Assembly: GCA_023428365.1 (NCBI GenBank)
Contig: JAEYYQ010000526.1
Span: 1 to 8,323 of the forward strand
From: Pseudomonadota bacterium
Lineage (GTDB): Bacteria; Pseudomonadota; Alphaproteobacteria; Rhizobiales; Hyphomicrobiaceae
Direction: 5' to 3'
DNA: 8,323 nucleotides
How positions within the stretch are numbered: position 1 is the first letter of the stretch; each line of letters starts with the position of its first letter. Shown here piece after piece: positions 1 through 6,941 of this stretch. Made by a program: the position numbers and the translations under genes. A model generated the notes under the pieces. It had not been told where the DNA came from and did no database searches. It saw only the letters and a program-made list of their open reading frames with translations.

Positions 1-770
1 TCGCTGTCGCCAGCAAGCGCCTTGTACTGGGCGGGCGGGATGCCGAGGCCGAACAGCGAGGCCGGGCGGGCGATGAGCCAGCGTACGCTGCGCGCGGCGA
101 ACAGCGGGGCCAGCTCGCGCTCGAAAATCTCGCGCTGTTCTTCCAGTGTGGTGGCTTTGGCGAGCGACGTTGCGTCCTTGCCGTGAACTCGTACCAGCAA
201 ATGGCCGGCAGCGATGAAACGACCAAGCAATCCGGTGCGATAGAAATTACTGCCAAACTTCGCAATGCGCCGCCGACCCCGCCAGTCGCGCTGCTGCCAG
301 TAGTCCAGCGTTTCGCTATCGAGATATGGGGCAATCTGGCGGTCGAACGCGATCACGTTCTCCGGACGATCGGTCGTTGCGAAGAAGCGATGGAAAGCGT
401 GATGGGTATCCAGGTGGCGGGCTGCCGCCAGCTTCAGCCGGTTGAGCGCGATATGAGCCGTGTTTAGATCCACCGCCGTAATGTGTTCCGGTGAGGCTGT
501 GAGATAGCTCATCACGTTGCAGCCACCGGATGCGATGGTCACGATGCGGCTCGTCGGTTCAAGCGCCATCGCTTCCATGTCGACCACGGGATCTTCCCAG
601 ATCTGCGGGTAGACGAGGCTGGAGAACGCCAGCGTAAATGCGCGTTCGGCCAGCCCCTCGGCCGATAGAACGCTGTTGCGATGCACGGCGGCGCCGACCA
701 TTTCGCCCGTGCTGCGCTTCATGGCCTGGGTGGTGTCGATCACGATGTTGCCCTCTAGATTCCCGCTCAT
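1..770 (-). CDS. btaA: BtaA-like S-adenosylmethionine:diacylglycerol 3-amino-3-carboxypropyltransferase (DUF3419), C-terminus off the left edge
   Basis: I translated this gene by hand from ATG 770-768; about 256 N-terminal residues are visible of a family usually near 400. Diagnostic family features are YPQIWEDP (residues 54-61), the SAM-binding loop TIASGGCNVMSYL (78-90) and the acidic ribose-binding strand end VDLN (100-103). Known BtaA moves the 3-amino-3-carboxypropyl group of SAM onto diacylglycerol, giving diacylglyceryl-homoserine, the precursor of the betaine lipid DGTS; BtaB then trimethylates it. It acts at the inner face of the cytoplasmic membrane. Its ATG overlaps the plcP stop as ATGA and has no purine-rich ribosome binding site, so translation is probably coupled to plcP. 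PlcP would supply its diacylglycerol acceptor. The family call is firm; the exact acceptor is inferred from context. Another DUF3419 activity remains possible because the C-terminal half is not visible. Confidence 0.82.
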   Translation of the reverse strand, partial: MSGNLEGNIVIDTTQAMKRSTGEMVGAAVHRNSVLSAEGLAERAFTLAFSSLVYPQIWEDPVVDMEAMALEPTSRIVTIASGGCNVMSYLTASPEHITAVDLNTAHIALNRLKLAAARHLDTHHAFHRFFATTDRPENVIAFDRQIAPYLDSETLDYWQQRDWRGRRRIAKFGSNFYRTGLLGRFIAAGHLLVRVHGKDATSLAKATTLEEQREIFERELAPLFAARSVRWLIARPASLFGLGIPPAQYKALAGDS

Positions 771-1585
771 GCGGCGGCGCGTACGGGTGCGCGCGCAGGG
801 ACGGCCTGATGCTGGGCCGCGATGTCCCGCCAGCGGATGACGCGCATTGCACCGTTTTGCTCTTCGACGATGGCGGTGCAGCTTTCGACCCAGTCGCCAC
901 AGTTCAGATAGCGGACGCCCTCGATCATCCGGTCAGCGGCGTGATGGATATGTCCGCAAATGATGCCATCCACGTCATTGCGCTTGGCTTCGGTGGCGAG
1001 CGCACGCTCGAACTCACCGATGAAGTTCACGGCCGATTTGACGCGATATTTGAGATATGCCGAGAGCGACCAGTAACCGAAACCGAGATGACGTCTGACC
1101 CAATTGAGTGGCTGATTGGTCCAGAGCGCCAGCTCGTAGGAGCGGTCGCCGACAAAGGCGAGCCATTTTGCGTACCGGAAGACGACGTCGAACTCGTCGC
1201 CGTGCATCACCAGCATCCGCCGCCCGTCGGCGGTTTCGTGGACGTCCTGGCGCTTGATTTCGATGCCGCCGAACTGAGAGCCGCAGAAGTCGCGCAGACC
1301 CTCGTCGTGATTGCCCGGAATGAACACCAGCCGCGTGCCTTTGCGGACCTGGCGCAGCAGCTTTTGCAGGACGTCGTTATGCGACTGCAGCCAGATCGGG
1401 CCGCGTTTCACGCGCCACAAATCGACGATATCGCCGACAAGGTAAATGGTTTCCGCTTCGTGATATTTGAGGAAATCGAGGAACGCGTCGGCCTGACATG
1501 CGCGCGTTCCGAGGTGAATATCGGAGACGAACAACGTGCGATAGCGACGACTTTTCCGGTCGATCCCAGTTCCACCGTTGCCCAC
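767..1585 (-). CDS. plcP: PlcP-type phospholipase C, calcineurin-like metallophosphoesterase
   Basis: This is a 272-residue calcineurin-fold phosphoesterase with the full set of dimetal ligands: SDIHLG (residues 21-26, Asp22 and His24), GDIVD (51-55), GNHDE (91-95), MHGD (127-130) and GHIHH (211-215). The N-terminal portion and the GDWVESCTAIVE stretch (230-241) match my memory of Sinorhizobium PlcP, which cuts phosphatidylcholine to diacylglycerol and phosphocholine during phosphate starvation. Annotation pipelines often call such proteins UDP-2,3-diacylglucosamine hydrolase (LpxH-like). Alphaproteobacteria generally use LpxI for that lipid A step, and the btaA partner and PhoB-like box favour PlcP. 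There is no signal peptide, so it is probably a cytoplasmic, membrane-associated protein. I chose GTG 1585-1583 because AAGGGG sits six bases upstream and the first beta strand follows after about 15 residues. The stop overlaps the btaA start (ATGA). Confidence 0.85.
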   Translation of the reverse strand: MGNGGTGIDRKSRRYRTLFVSDIHLGTRACQADAFLDFLKYHEAETIYLVGDIVDLWRVKRGPIWLQSHNDVLQKLLRQVRKGTRLVFIPGNHDEGLRDFCGSQFGGIEIKRQDVHETADGRRMLVMHGDEFDVVFRYAKWLAFVGDRSYELALWTNQPLNWVRRHLGFGYWSLSAYLKYRVKSAVNFIGEFERALATEAKRNDVDGIICGHIHHAADRMIEGVRYLNCGDWVESCTAIVEEQNGAMRVIRWRDIAAQHQAVPARAPVRAAA

Positions 1586-1632
1586 GGTCCACCCCTTGTC
1601 GAGCCTGATGGCGGGGACAAAACCGGAGTCGC

Positions 1633-1650
1633 ATTACAGGGATATGACAG
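1633..1650 (-). promoter_or_regulatory. PHO box (PhoB operator) upstream of plcP-btaA
   Basis: Read on the minus strand, the sequence is CTGTCAT-ATCC-CTGTAAT: two 7-base direct repeats at 11-base periodicity. The first is identical to the PhoB consensus half-site and the second differs at one base. The box ends 47 bases before the plcP GTG. Ten bases downstream of it lies TTTTGT (1617-1622 on the plus strand), a weak -10-like hexamer at the spacing seen when a PHO box replaces the -35 element. Transcription would then begin near 1610, leaving a leader of about 25 bases that contains the plcP ribosome binding site. The box is intergenic and points at the operon where phosphate control is expected. 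PhoB binding itself is inferred. Confidence 0.8.
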
Positions 1651-1734
1651 CCGAAGATTCACATCCCGACGCCGCGCCACAACTTGCGCAACGCCGGGCG
1701 ACGAAGAGTTTCAATTACTTATCTCTTCATATTG

Positions 1735-2055
1735 TTATTTGCCCGCGGCTCTGAAATTCACAGTCTTTTCGAGCGCCGCGTCGGCTTCCTCGATTGCCAA
1801 TAAGGCGGTTGTGGTCGTACGCGTCACTCCGGATGCCGAGGCGGTTAACGAGAATGCCGCGATACTGGCGTTGTCCGGCATTTCGACGATGGCGAAAACA
1901 TCGGCGTCGCCGAATGCGTAATACATCGCTTCGAGTTTTCCACCCAATCCTTCGAGGGCGGCGGCGACGGCTGCCTTGCGGCCCGATGCCTTATCCTTGC
2001 GTAGTCCTTTGACGCCTTCGGCCGTGTAGGAGGCTTTGATGAGATACTTGGGCAT
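1735..2055 (-). CDS. GYD-domain small protein
   Basis: This is a 106-residue protein opening MPKYLIKASYTAEGVKGL and continuing with a second strand around residues 40-60 (LEAMYYAFGDADVFAIVEMP). This is the pattern of the GYD family (a dimeric alpha-beta barrel-like fold), named for a Gly-Tyr-Asp motif that here reads AFGDAD. The family is widespread in proteobacteria and has no established biochemical role. No signal peptide or membrane segment is visible. The ATG is preceded by AGGTGA at a short spacing, supporting the start. It lies 86 bases downstream of the crotonase-like gene on the same strand, so it may be the last gene of that transcript, but the gap leaves room for its own promoter. 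It ends about 85 bases before the PHO box of the next operon. Confidence 0.8.
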   Translation of the reverse strand: MPKYLIKASYTAEGVKGLRKDKASGRKAAVAAALEGLGGKLEAMYYAFGDADVFAIVEMPDNASIAAFSLTASASGVTRTTTTALLAIEEADAALEKTVNFRAAGK

Positions 2056-2141
2056 GGATCACCTGTTGGTTAGACCCGTAGCCCCGCTGCGCGAAAGTAA
2101 TGCGCCACGTCGCGCCGCGTTCCAGCATCCTTGCGTTGAGT

Positions 2142-2951
2142 TCAGGTGCCCGAAAACTTTGGCGGGCGCTTTTCCATAAAGGCACGACGGCCTTCGATGT
2201 AGTCGTCCGAGGTAAAGCAAGCGTCCACCATGCGATCGAGTTTCGCCAGATCGCGCTCGTGCGCAGGTTTTCCAATTTCGAGTGCTGCTTGCTTGATGGT
2301 TGCAACGGTGAGCGGGGCATTCTCAGCAATCATGCCGGTCCATTCGGCAACTTTGGCATCGAGGGCTGCGGCGGGCACGATCTGATTGAGCAGCCCCATG
2401 TCATGCGCTTCGTGCGCCGTGATCCGACGAGCCGTGTAAAACAACTCTGTCGCTGCCGTGATACCGATGATCCGTGCCAAACGGTTGACGCCCGTAAATC
2501 CATAACCGAGCCCAAGACGCGCGGCCGGAATGCCGAACTGGGCATTATCGGCGGCGATCCGGATATCGCAGCAGGCCGCCAAATTCATTCCCCCGCCAAT
2601 GCAATAGCCTTGGATTTTCGCAATCGTCGGTTTTGGAAATTCGTAAAGCTGATCGTACGCGCGGGCCGACGTTGCGTTGTATTGTTTGACGGCCTCCAGG
2701 CTGGCGCGCTCGCTCTCGAATTTCGAAATGTCGGCGCCGGAGACGAACGCTTTGCCGCCCGCGCCGCTGACGACCAGCACACGGAGCGAGGGATCGGCGG
2801 CGAAGTCCGCCAGTAACGTTTGCAGACGTTGCCACATTTCCAGCGAGACGGCATTGTGACGGGCGGGATTGTTGAACACGACATGCCCGATCGCACCTTC
2901 CCGATGCGCCAGCAGTTTATCTTCGACTGGTTGATCGTGGGCATCTGTCAC
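2142..2951 (-). CDS. Crotonase-fold (enoyl-CoA hydratase/isomerase family) protein lacking both hydratase glutamates
   Basis: This 269-residue protein belongs to the crotonase superfamily. The first oxyanion-hole segment is SGADIS (residues 71-76) and the second is YCIGGGMNLAACCDIRIA (116-133). Aligned by eye with rat mitochondrial enoyl-CoA hydratase, Asn123 replaces the first catalytic Glu (GGGCEL becomes GGGMNL) and Ala143 replaces the second (FGQPEI becomes FGIPAA). CoA-thioester binding should be intact, but ordinary syn-hydration is unlikely. Decarboxylase, isomerase, hydrolase or C-C bond activity is possible. Translation starts at GTG 2951-2949, which overlaps the upstream CoA-transferase stop (GTGA) and has AAGGAG eight bases before it. 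The tight coupling suggests both proteins act on the same acyl-CoA, which cannot be named from sequence. Family membership is certain; function is unknown. Confidence 0.9.
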   Translation of the reverse strand: MTDAHDQPVEDKLLAHREGAIGHVVFNNPARHNAVSLEMWQRLQTLLADFAADPSLRVLVVSGAGGKAFVSGADISKFESERASLEAVKQYNATSARAYDQLYEFPKPTIAKIQGYCIGGGMNLAACCDIRIAADNAQFGIPAARLGLGYGFTGVNRLARIIGITAATELFYTARRITAHEAHDMGLLNQIVPAAALDAKVAEWTGMIAENAPLTVATIKQAALEIGKPAHERDLAKLDRMVDACFTSDDYIEGRRAFMEKRPPKFSGT

Positions 2952-4165
2952 GATGCGTTCTCCTTGTCAGCATCACGACGGGTCACACCCGTTCGTCTGA
3001 ACGCGGCGATCTCAGCCGGGGTATAGCCTGCTTCGGTGAGGATCTCGTCAGTATGCTGGTCGAGCAGCGGTGGCGGCCGCTTGAGCTGGGACTGCGACCG
3101 GCTCATCTTGATGGGCTGCGCCACCATCTGCGTGGAGCCGCGCTCCTGGCTGACGATATCCGCCGCCAGTCCGAGATGATGTACCTGCGGGCTCTCGAAC
3201 ACCTTGTCGATGGTGTTGATCTCGCCGCAGGGGACGCCGGCGGCATTGAGCTTGGCAATCCAGGCATCTGACGTGTCGCGCCGCGTATGCATCGCAATGA
3301 GTTCGTTAAGTGCGCTGCGGTTCTCGGAACAGCCTTCCAGCGTTTCGAATTCCGGACTGTCGAACGCCGAATCCTGCAAAACCTCTTTCAGTCGCTTCCA
3401 GATCACTTGTCCGGCGCAGGCAATATTGATGAAGCCATCGGAGGTCTCGAAGACGCCGGTAGGGATGCTGGTCGGGTGGTCGTTGCCCGCCTGCGCCGGC
3501 ACCTCGTGGTCCATCAGCCAGCGGGCTGCCTGGAAGTCGAGCATGAAAACCTGCGCCTGCAGCAATGAGGTCTGCACCCACTGGCCCTTGCCGGTTCTCT
3601 CGCGATCCATCAAGGCGAGTAGGATGCCTTGCGCGCAGAAGATGCCGGCCGTCAGATCGGCGATAGGGATGCCGACGCGCATCGGTCCATGCCCAGGTTC
3701 GCCGGTAATCGACATCAGCCCGCCCATGCCTTGCGCGATCTGGTCGAATCCGGGTCGGTCCCGCAGCGGTCCATCCTGACCGAACCCGGAAATCGAACCG
3801 TAGACGATGCGCGGATTGATTGCGCTGATCGCCGCGTAGTCGATGCCGAGCCGCGTCTTCACATCCGGCCGGTAGTTTTCGACGATTACGTCGGCTTTGG
3901 CTGCGAGCCTCATGAAAATCTCGCGCCCCTGCGGATTCTTCAAATCCAGCGTCATCGCCCGTTTGTTGCGATGCAGATTCTGGAAATCCGAGCCGGCGCG
4001 CGGGCCGCCCATGCCACCCTTGGGATCGGTGTCGGGCTCTTCGATCTTGATGACGTTCGCGCCCCAATCGGCGAGTTGGCGCACGCAGGTTGGACCGGCA
4101 CGCACGCGCGTCAGGTCGAGCACGGTGATATGTGAGAGGACATCGCTGGCGGGCTCGAATGGCAT
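2948..4165 (-). CDS. Class III CoA-transferase (CaiB/BaiF family)
   Basis: This 405-residue protein has the usual length for the family III CoA-transferases (formyl-CoA:oxalate CoA-transferase and CaiB relatives), which form interlocked dimers and move CoA between carboxylic acids through an aspartyl-CoA intermediate. The N-terminal Rossmann part includes VLDLTRVRAGP (residues 15-25) and GANVIKIEEP (35-44). The family stretch LHRNKRAMTLDLKNPQGR (64-81) follows. The catalytic Asp is Asp170 in GIPIADLTAG, with TGKGQWV soon after. I start at ATG 4165-4163 because GAGG lies six bases upstream and conserved sequence begins soon afterwards. An in-frame extension to 4297 is possible but its predicted residues do not resemble the family. 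The stop overlaps the crotonase-like start. The acid is unknown. A 162-base gap with a TTGACA element separates it from dadA, so it is probably transcribed separately. Confidence 0.9.
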   Translation of the reverse strand: MPFEPASDVLSHITVLDLTRVRAGPTCVRQLADWGANVIKIEEPDTDPKGGMGGPRAGSDFQNLHRNKRAMTLDLKNPQGREIFMRLAAKADVIVENYRPDVKTRLGIDYAAISAINPRIVYGSISGFGQDGPLRDRPGFDQIAQGMGGLMSITGEPGHGPMRVGIPIADLTAGIFCAQGILLALMDRERTGKGQWVQTSLLQAQVFMLDFQAARWLMDHEVPAQAGNDHPTSIPTGVFETSDGFINIACAGQVIWKRLKEVLQDSAFDSPEFETLEGCSENRSALNELIAMHTRRDTSDAWIAKLNAAGVPCGEINTIDKVFESPQVHHLGLAADIVSQERGSTQMVAQPIKMSRSQSQLKRPPPLLDQHTDEILTEAGYTPAEIAAFRRTGVTRRDADKENAS

Positions 4166-4237
4166 GCAATCCTCGACGCGTGGTGATACGCCCTGGGTCG
4201 GGCGAAGAGCAGCGACCTGAATTGCTGGCATCGCGGG

Positions 4238-4251
4238 GACAGGGCTGTCAA
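4238..4251 (-). promoter_or_regulatory. Candidate -35 element with overlapping inverted repeat upstream of the CoA-transferase gene
   Basis: In the 162-base dadA/CoA-transferase gap, the minus strand carries a perfect TTGACA (4246-4251). It overlaps the inverted repeat GACAG-GG-CTGTC (4238-4249). A repressor bound there would cover the -35 region. No convincing -10 hexamer follows at 16-18 bases: the hexamers there have at most two matches to TATAAT. The promoter call is therefore weak; the repeat itself is exact. No clear rho-independent terminator for dadA is visible in this gap. Confidence 0.3.
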
Positions 4252-4327
4252 CACATTGGCACGCTTCAGGAGCGACTGGTTGTGTCGCGCGATGCACGAG
4301 AACCGACCAGGCCGGAGGTTGCAGCTG

Positions 4328-5587
4328 TTAGTTTGTCCCGTAACGGCAGAGAGCGAGGTCAGCCGTGTCGATTTCCGGTTGATGCCCGGAGATGATATCA
4401 GCAAGGACGCGACCTGAGCCGCACGACATGGTCCAGCCCAACGTGCCGTGTCCGGTATTGAGGTAGAGATTGGAGATCGGCGTCGGGCCGATGACCGGCG
4501 TACCGTCGGGCGTCATCGGGCGCAGGCCGGACCAGAACATCGCCTCGCCCTGGTTTCCGGCACCACCAAACAGATCTTCAACGGAATGGACCAGCGTCGC
4601 TTTGCGAGCCTCCGGAAGATCGTGGCTGAAGCCGGCGATCTCCGCCATGCCGCCGACGCGGATACGATTTCCGAGACGCGTGATCGCGATTTTATAGGTT
4701 TCATCCATGATGGTGGACACCGGGGCGCGCGTCTCGTCCTGGATCGGAACCGTGATCGAGTAGCCTTTGACCGGGCAGACAGGAAGTTTGAGGCCGAGCG
4801 GCTTCAGCAATGCTGGTGAGTAGCTCGCCATGGCTGCAACGAAGACATCCGCTTCGATTTCTCCCATGGATGTTGTAACGGCGCGGATGCGTTTGTTCTC
4901 CTGCACCAAACCCAGAATGTCGGTCTCGAAGTGGAACGTGACGCCCAGGGATTTGGCGAGTTCGTGAAGGGCCGACGTGAATTTGAAGCAGTCGCCGGTT
5001 TCGTCGTTGGGCAGACGCAGACCGCCGACGATTTTATCGCGCGCATTCGCCAAGCCTGGCTCGACGGCCACGCAGCCGTCGACATCGAGCACTTCGAATG
5101 GGACGCCGTCGGACTGCAGCACCGCGATGTCTTTGCTGATCCCGTCGAACTGCTGCTGCGTCCGAAAAACCTGAAGAGTGCCCTGAGTGCGATGATCATA
5201 GGCGATGCCGGTTTCGGCCCGCAGATCGATCAGGCAGGAGCGGCTGTATTCGGCAATACGAACCATGCGCCCTTTGTTCACCGCATATCGTGCGGAAGTG
5301 CAATTGCGCAGCATGGCCAAAAGCCAGCCCCACGATGCGGGCGCGGCGGTCGGGCGGATGATCAGCGGCGCGTGCTTCATGAACAACCATTTCATGGCCT
5401 TCATGGGAATACCCGGCGCGGCCCACGGTGAGGAGTATCCGGGAGAGACTTCGCCGGCGTTGGCGAAACTTGTCTCAAGCGCGGGGCCGGGCTGGCGATC
5501 GACAACGACAACCTCGTGCCCGGCCTTCGCGAGATAATATGCGGAGGTGACGCCGATAACGCCTGAGCCCAGGATGCAAACTTTCAT
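4328..5587 (-). CDS. dadA: D-amino acid dehydrogenase (D-alanine dehydrogenase), FAD-dependent
   Basis: This 419-residue flavoprotein matches the DadA length. The N-terminal dinucleotide-binding fold reads GSGVIG (residues 7-12), ending in Asp30-Arg31 for the FAD ribose. The DadA-type segments [19 protein letters not shown] (43-61), [14 protein letters not shown] (354-367) and [14 protein letters not shown] (379-392) are all present. The enzyme oxidises D-alanine, and other D-amino acids, to the 2-oxo acid and ammonium, passing electrons to the membrane quinone pool. It is a peripheral protein at the inner face of the cytoplasmic membrane. The ATG lies two bases after the alr stop (TAAGCATG), so the two genes are almost certainly co-transcribed and probably translationally coupled. 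Its ribosome binding site (GCGAGAT) is modest and lies inside the alr 3' end. Together with alr and the divergent Lrp-type gene it forms a classic alanine-catabolism unit. Confidence 0.95.
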   Translation of the reverse strand: MKVCILGSGVIGVTSAYYLAKAGHEVVVVDRQPGPALETSFANAGEVSPGYSSPWAAPGIPMKAMKWLFMKHAPLIIRPTAAPASWGWLLAMLRNCTSARYAVNKGRMVRIAEYSRSCLIDLRAETGIAYDHRTQGTLQVFRTQQQFDGISKDIAVLQSDGVPFEVLDVDGCVAVEPGLANARDKIVGGLRLPNDETGDCFKFTSALHELAKSLGVTFHFETDILGLVQENKRIRAVTTSMGEIEADVFVAAMASYSPALLKPLGLKLPVCPVKGYSITVPIQDETRAPVSTIMDETYKIAITRLGNRIRVGGMAEIAGFSHDLPEARKATLVHSVEDLFGGAGNQGEAMFWSGLRPMTPDGTPVIGPTPISNLYLNTGHGTLGWTMSCGSGRVLADIISGHQPEIDTADLALCRYGTN

Positions 5588-5589
5588 GC

Positions 5590-6741
5590 TTATCTCGCAG
5601 GAGAGGTATCGCCGGGCGTGGCATCGACGTAGCGGCGTCGATAGCGGCGGCCCAGTCTGGTGAGGATTTCGTAGGAGATTGTGCCGGCGTCGCTGGCCAG
5701 CATCTCAAGCGTCTGGTGCGGACCGATGATTTCGACGATGTGGCCGAGTTTCAGCGTTTCCGGTGGCAACGCCGAGATGTCGATGGTCATGCTGTCCATG
5801 GAGACGCGCCCCACGATCGGCAGGCGGACGCCGTTGTAATAGGCAGCGCCGTTGTCGCTCAGACTGCGTGGCAGACCGTCGGCATACCCGGCGCTGATCG
5901 TCGCCAGACGCATTTCCCGGGGTGCTGTGTAGGTTCCGCCGTAGCCGACACGCGTGCCCGCCGGAACCGTGCGCGTCTGGACAACTGCAACGCCGAGGCT
6001 GACCACTGGATGCATGGGATTTGTACCGGCACTCGACGGAGCAGCGCCGTAGAGTGCAACGCCGGGGCGTACCAGCTGCCCGTGATAGGTGTTCGTCAGA
6101 AAGATGCCGCCGGAATTCGCGAAGCATATGGGAGCATCAGGAAATTCGGCGATCAGCTTTGCCATGCGCCCGAATTGCTCGGCATTCTGCGTATTATCGG
6201 GTTCGTCCGCTGACGCCAGATGGCTCATAACGAACAGGACATCGATGTCGGATATCAGCGTACGGTCAGCCAGCAGCTGCGAGATCTCCGGGTCGGACAA
6301 ACCGAGCCGGGACATACCAGTGTCGAACTGAAGGATAGCCGGTAGCGTACGGCCTGTGCTCGCCGCAACGGCCGCCCAATTCGCAACCTGCTCCAACGAA
6401 TTGAGTACAGGTACGATGCCCTCGCTCGCTGCAATGGCCTCTTCGCCGGGCAGCAGCCCGTTGAGGACGAAGATCCGCGCGTCATCGGCGAGGCAGCCCT
6501 TCAGAGAGAGCGCCTCATCGAAATGAGCGACAAAGAACTCGCGGCAACCCGCGCTGTAGAGGACAGGAGCAACGCGCTGGGCGTTGAGGCCATAGGCGTT
6601 CGCCTTGACGACGCCAGCGACACGAGCAGGGGCCGCACGTTCGCGCAGAAGAAGATAGTTCCGGCGTAACGCTCCAAGATCGATCGTCAGATAGCCTGAC
6701 GCGTTCTGACGCTCCGGATATTCGCTGCCTTCGGCCTGCAT
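5590..6741 (-). CDS. alr: Alanine racemase (probable catabolic, DadX-like)
   Basis: This 383-residue fold-type III PLP enzyme has the PLP-binding lysine in VVKANAYG (Lys46), the catalytic tyrosine in AGYADGLPR (Tyr286), the second family signature [13 protein letters not shown] (311-323) and the phosphate-binding region near NSGG (209-212). It interconverts L- and D-alanine in the cytosol. Its position immediately before dadA implies a catabolic role, turning L-alanine into the DadA substrate. If it is the only racemase in the genome it would also supply D-alanine for peptidoglycan. The start is ATG 6741-6739; only a poor ribosome binding site precedes it, but no better start keeps the PLP-domain beta strand. 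It is transcribed away from the Lrp-type gene across a 200-base intergenic region, where I could not pick a confident alr promoter. Confidence 0.94.
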   Translation of the reverse strand: MQAEGSEYPERQNASGYLTIDLGALRRNYLLLRERAAPARVAGVVKANAYGLNAQRVAPVLYSAGCREFFVAHFDEALSLKGCLADDARIFVLNGLLPGEEAIAASEGIVPVLNSLEQVANWAAVAASTGRTLPAILQFDTGMSRLGLSDPEISQLLADRTLISDIDVLFVMSHLASADEPDNTQNAEQFGRMAKLIAEFPDAPICFANSGGIFLTNTYHGQLVRPGVALYGAAPSSAGTNPMHPVVSLGVAVVQTRTVPAGTRVGYGGTYTAPREMRLATISAGYADGLPRSLSDNGAAYYNGVRLPIVGRVSMDSMTIDISALPPETLKLGHIVEIIGPHQTLEMLASDAGTISYEILTRLGRRYRRRYVDATPGDTSPAR

Positions 6742-6820
6742 GAGTTCAACCCACAGTATTTAGGTCGAACGTATCGCAATCATCGAGCAATATTCACGCG
6801 ATCTAACGCATATCGTTGTG

Positions 6821-6847
6821 TTGAAGTAGGTCTAAGCGATATATAAT
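6821..6847 (+). promoter_or_regulatory. Predicted sigma-70-type promoter for the Lrp-family gene
   Basis: TTGAAG (6821-6826) and a perfect TATAAT (6842-6847) are separated by 15 bases, somewhat short of the optimal 17. The surrounding sequence is clearly more AT-rich than the flanking genes. Transcription would start near 6854, giving a leader of nearly 90 bases before the GTG at 6942. Confidence 0.5.
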
Positions 6848-6857
6848 TGTGATGAAT

Positions 6858-6870
6858 GCATGAAATATGC
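6858..6870. promoter_or_regulatory. Candidate Lrp-type operator (near-palindrome)
   Basis: GCAT-GAAAT-ATGC is a 13-base near-palindrome with an AT-rich centre, the general shape of Lrp/AsnC binding sites. It sits just downstream of the predicted start of the regulator transcript, where binding would give autoregulation. Two GCAAT repeats 11 bases apart (6776-6780 and 6787-6791), nearer alr, could be further contacts. The site is inferred from shape and context only. Confidence 0.3.
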
Positions 6871-6904
6871 GACGGCTTTCGGTGTTATGTTCCGATCAGG
6901 GCGT

Positions 6905-6933
6905 CTGAGGCCAGGGAGCCTCCTCAGGTGGAG
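6905..6933 (+). promoter_or_regulatory. Structured leader with competing stem-loops next to the Lrp-gene ribosome binding site
   Basis: Three mutually exclusive pairings are visible. GAGGC (6907-6911) pairs with GCCTC (6918-6922) around a 6-base loop. CTGAGG (6905-6910) pairs with CCTCAG (6922-6927). CTCC (6920-6923) pairs with GGAG (6930-6933), which is the core of the Shine-Dalgarno sequence GGAGAG. The first fold leaves the ribosome binding site free and the last masks it. No U-tract follows, so this is not a terminator. Whether it regulates translation is unknown. Confidence 0.35.
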
Positions 6934-6941
6934 AGATTTGC

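Noticed and set aside
767..1585. Naming the phosphoesterase LpxH (UDP-2,3-diacylglucosamine hydrolase)
   Set aside because: The fold is shared, but alphaproteobacteria usually use LpxI. The btaA partner and PHO box fit PlcP better.
1703..1728. GAAGAG ... CTCTTC inverted repeat after the GYD gene as a terminator
   Set aside because: The stem is only six pairs with a 14-base loop and there is no U-tract in the direction of transcription.
638..1921. Long plus-strand open frame (427 codons) across plcP and btaA
   Set aside because: It is antisense to two clearly recognisable genes and spans the PHO box. Its translation is rich in Arg/Ala/Asp with no family resemblance, as expected for a shadow frame in GC-rich DNA.
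2100..2816. Plus-strand open frame of 238 codons opposite the crotonase-like gene
   Set aside because: It is a shadow of a conserved gene on the other strand; it has no recognisable domain.
3629..4135. Plus-strand open frame of 168 codons opposite the CoA-transferase
   Set aside because: It is antisense to conserved family motifs and has no homology that I recognise.
4166..4297. N-terminal extension of the CoA-transferase by 44 codons
   Set aside because: The extra residues do not resemble the family, the extension covers the promoter-like TTGACA, and ATG 4165 has a proper ribosome binding site.
4304..4327. AACC ... GGTT repeat just downstream of dadA as a terminator
   Set aside because: Only a short outer stem pairs, the interior does not, and no T-run follows.
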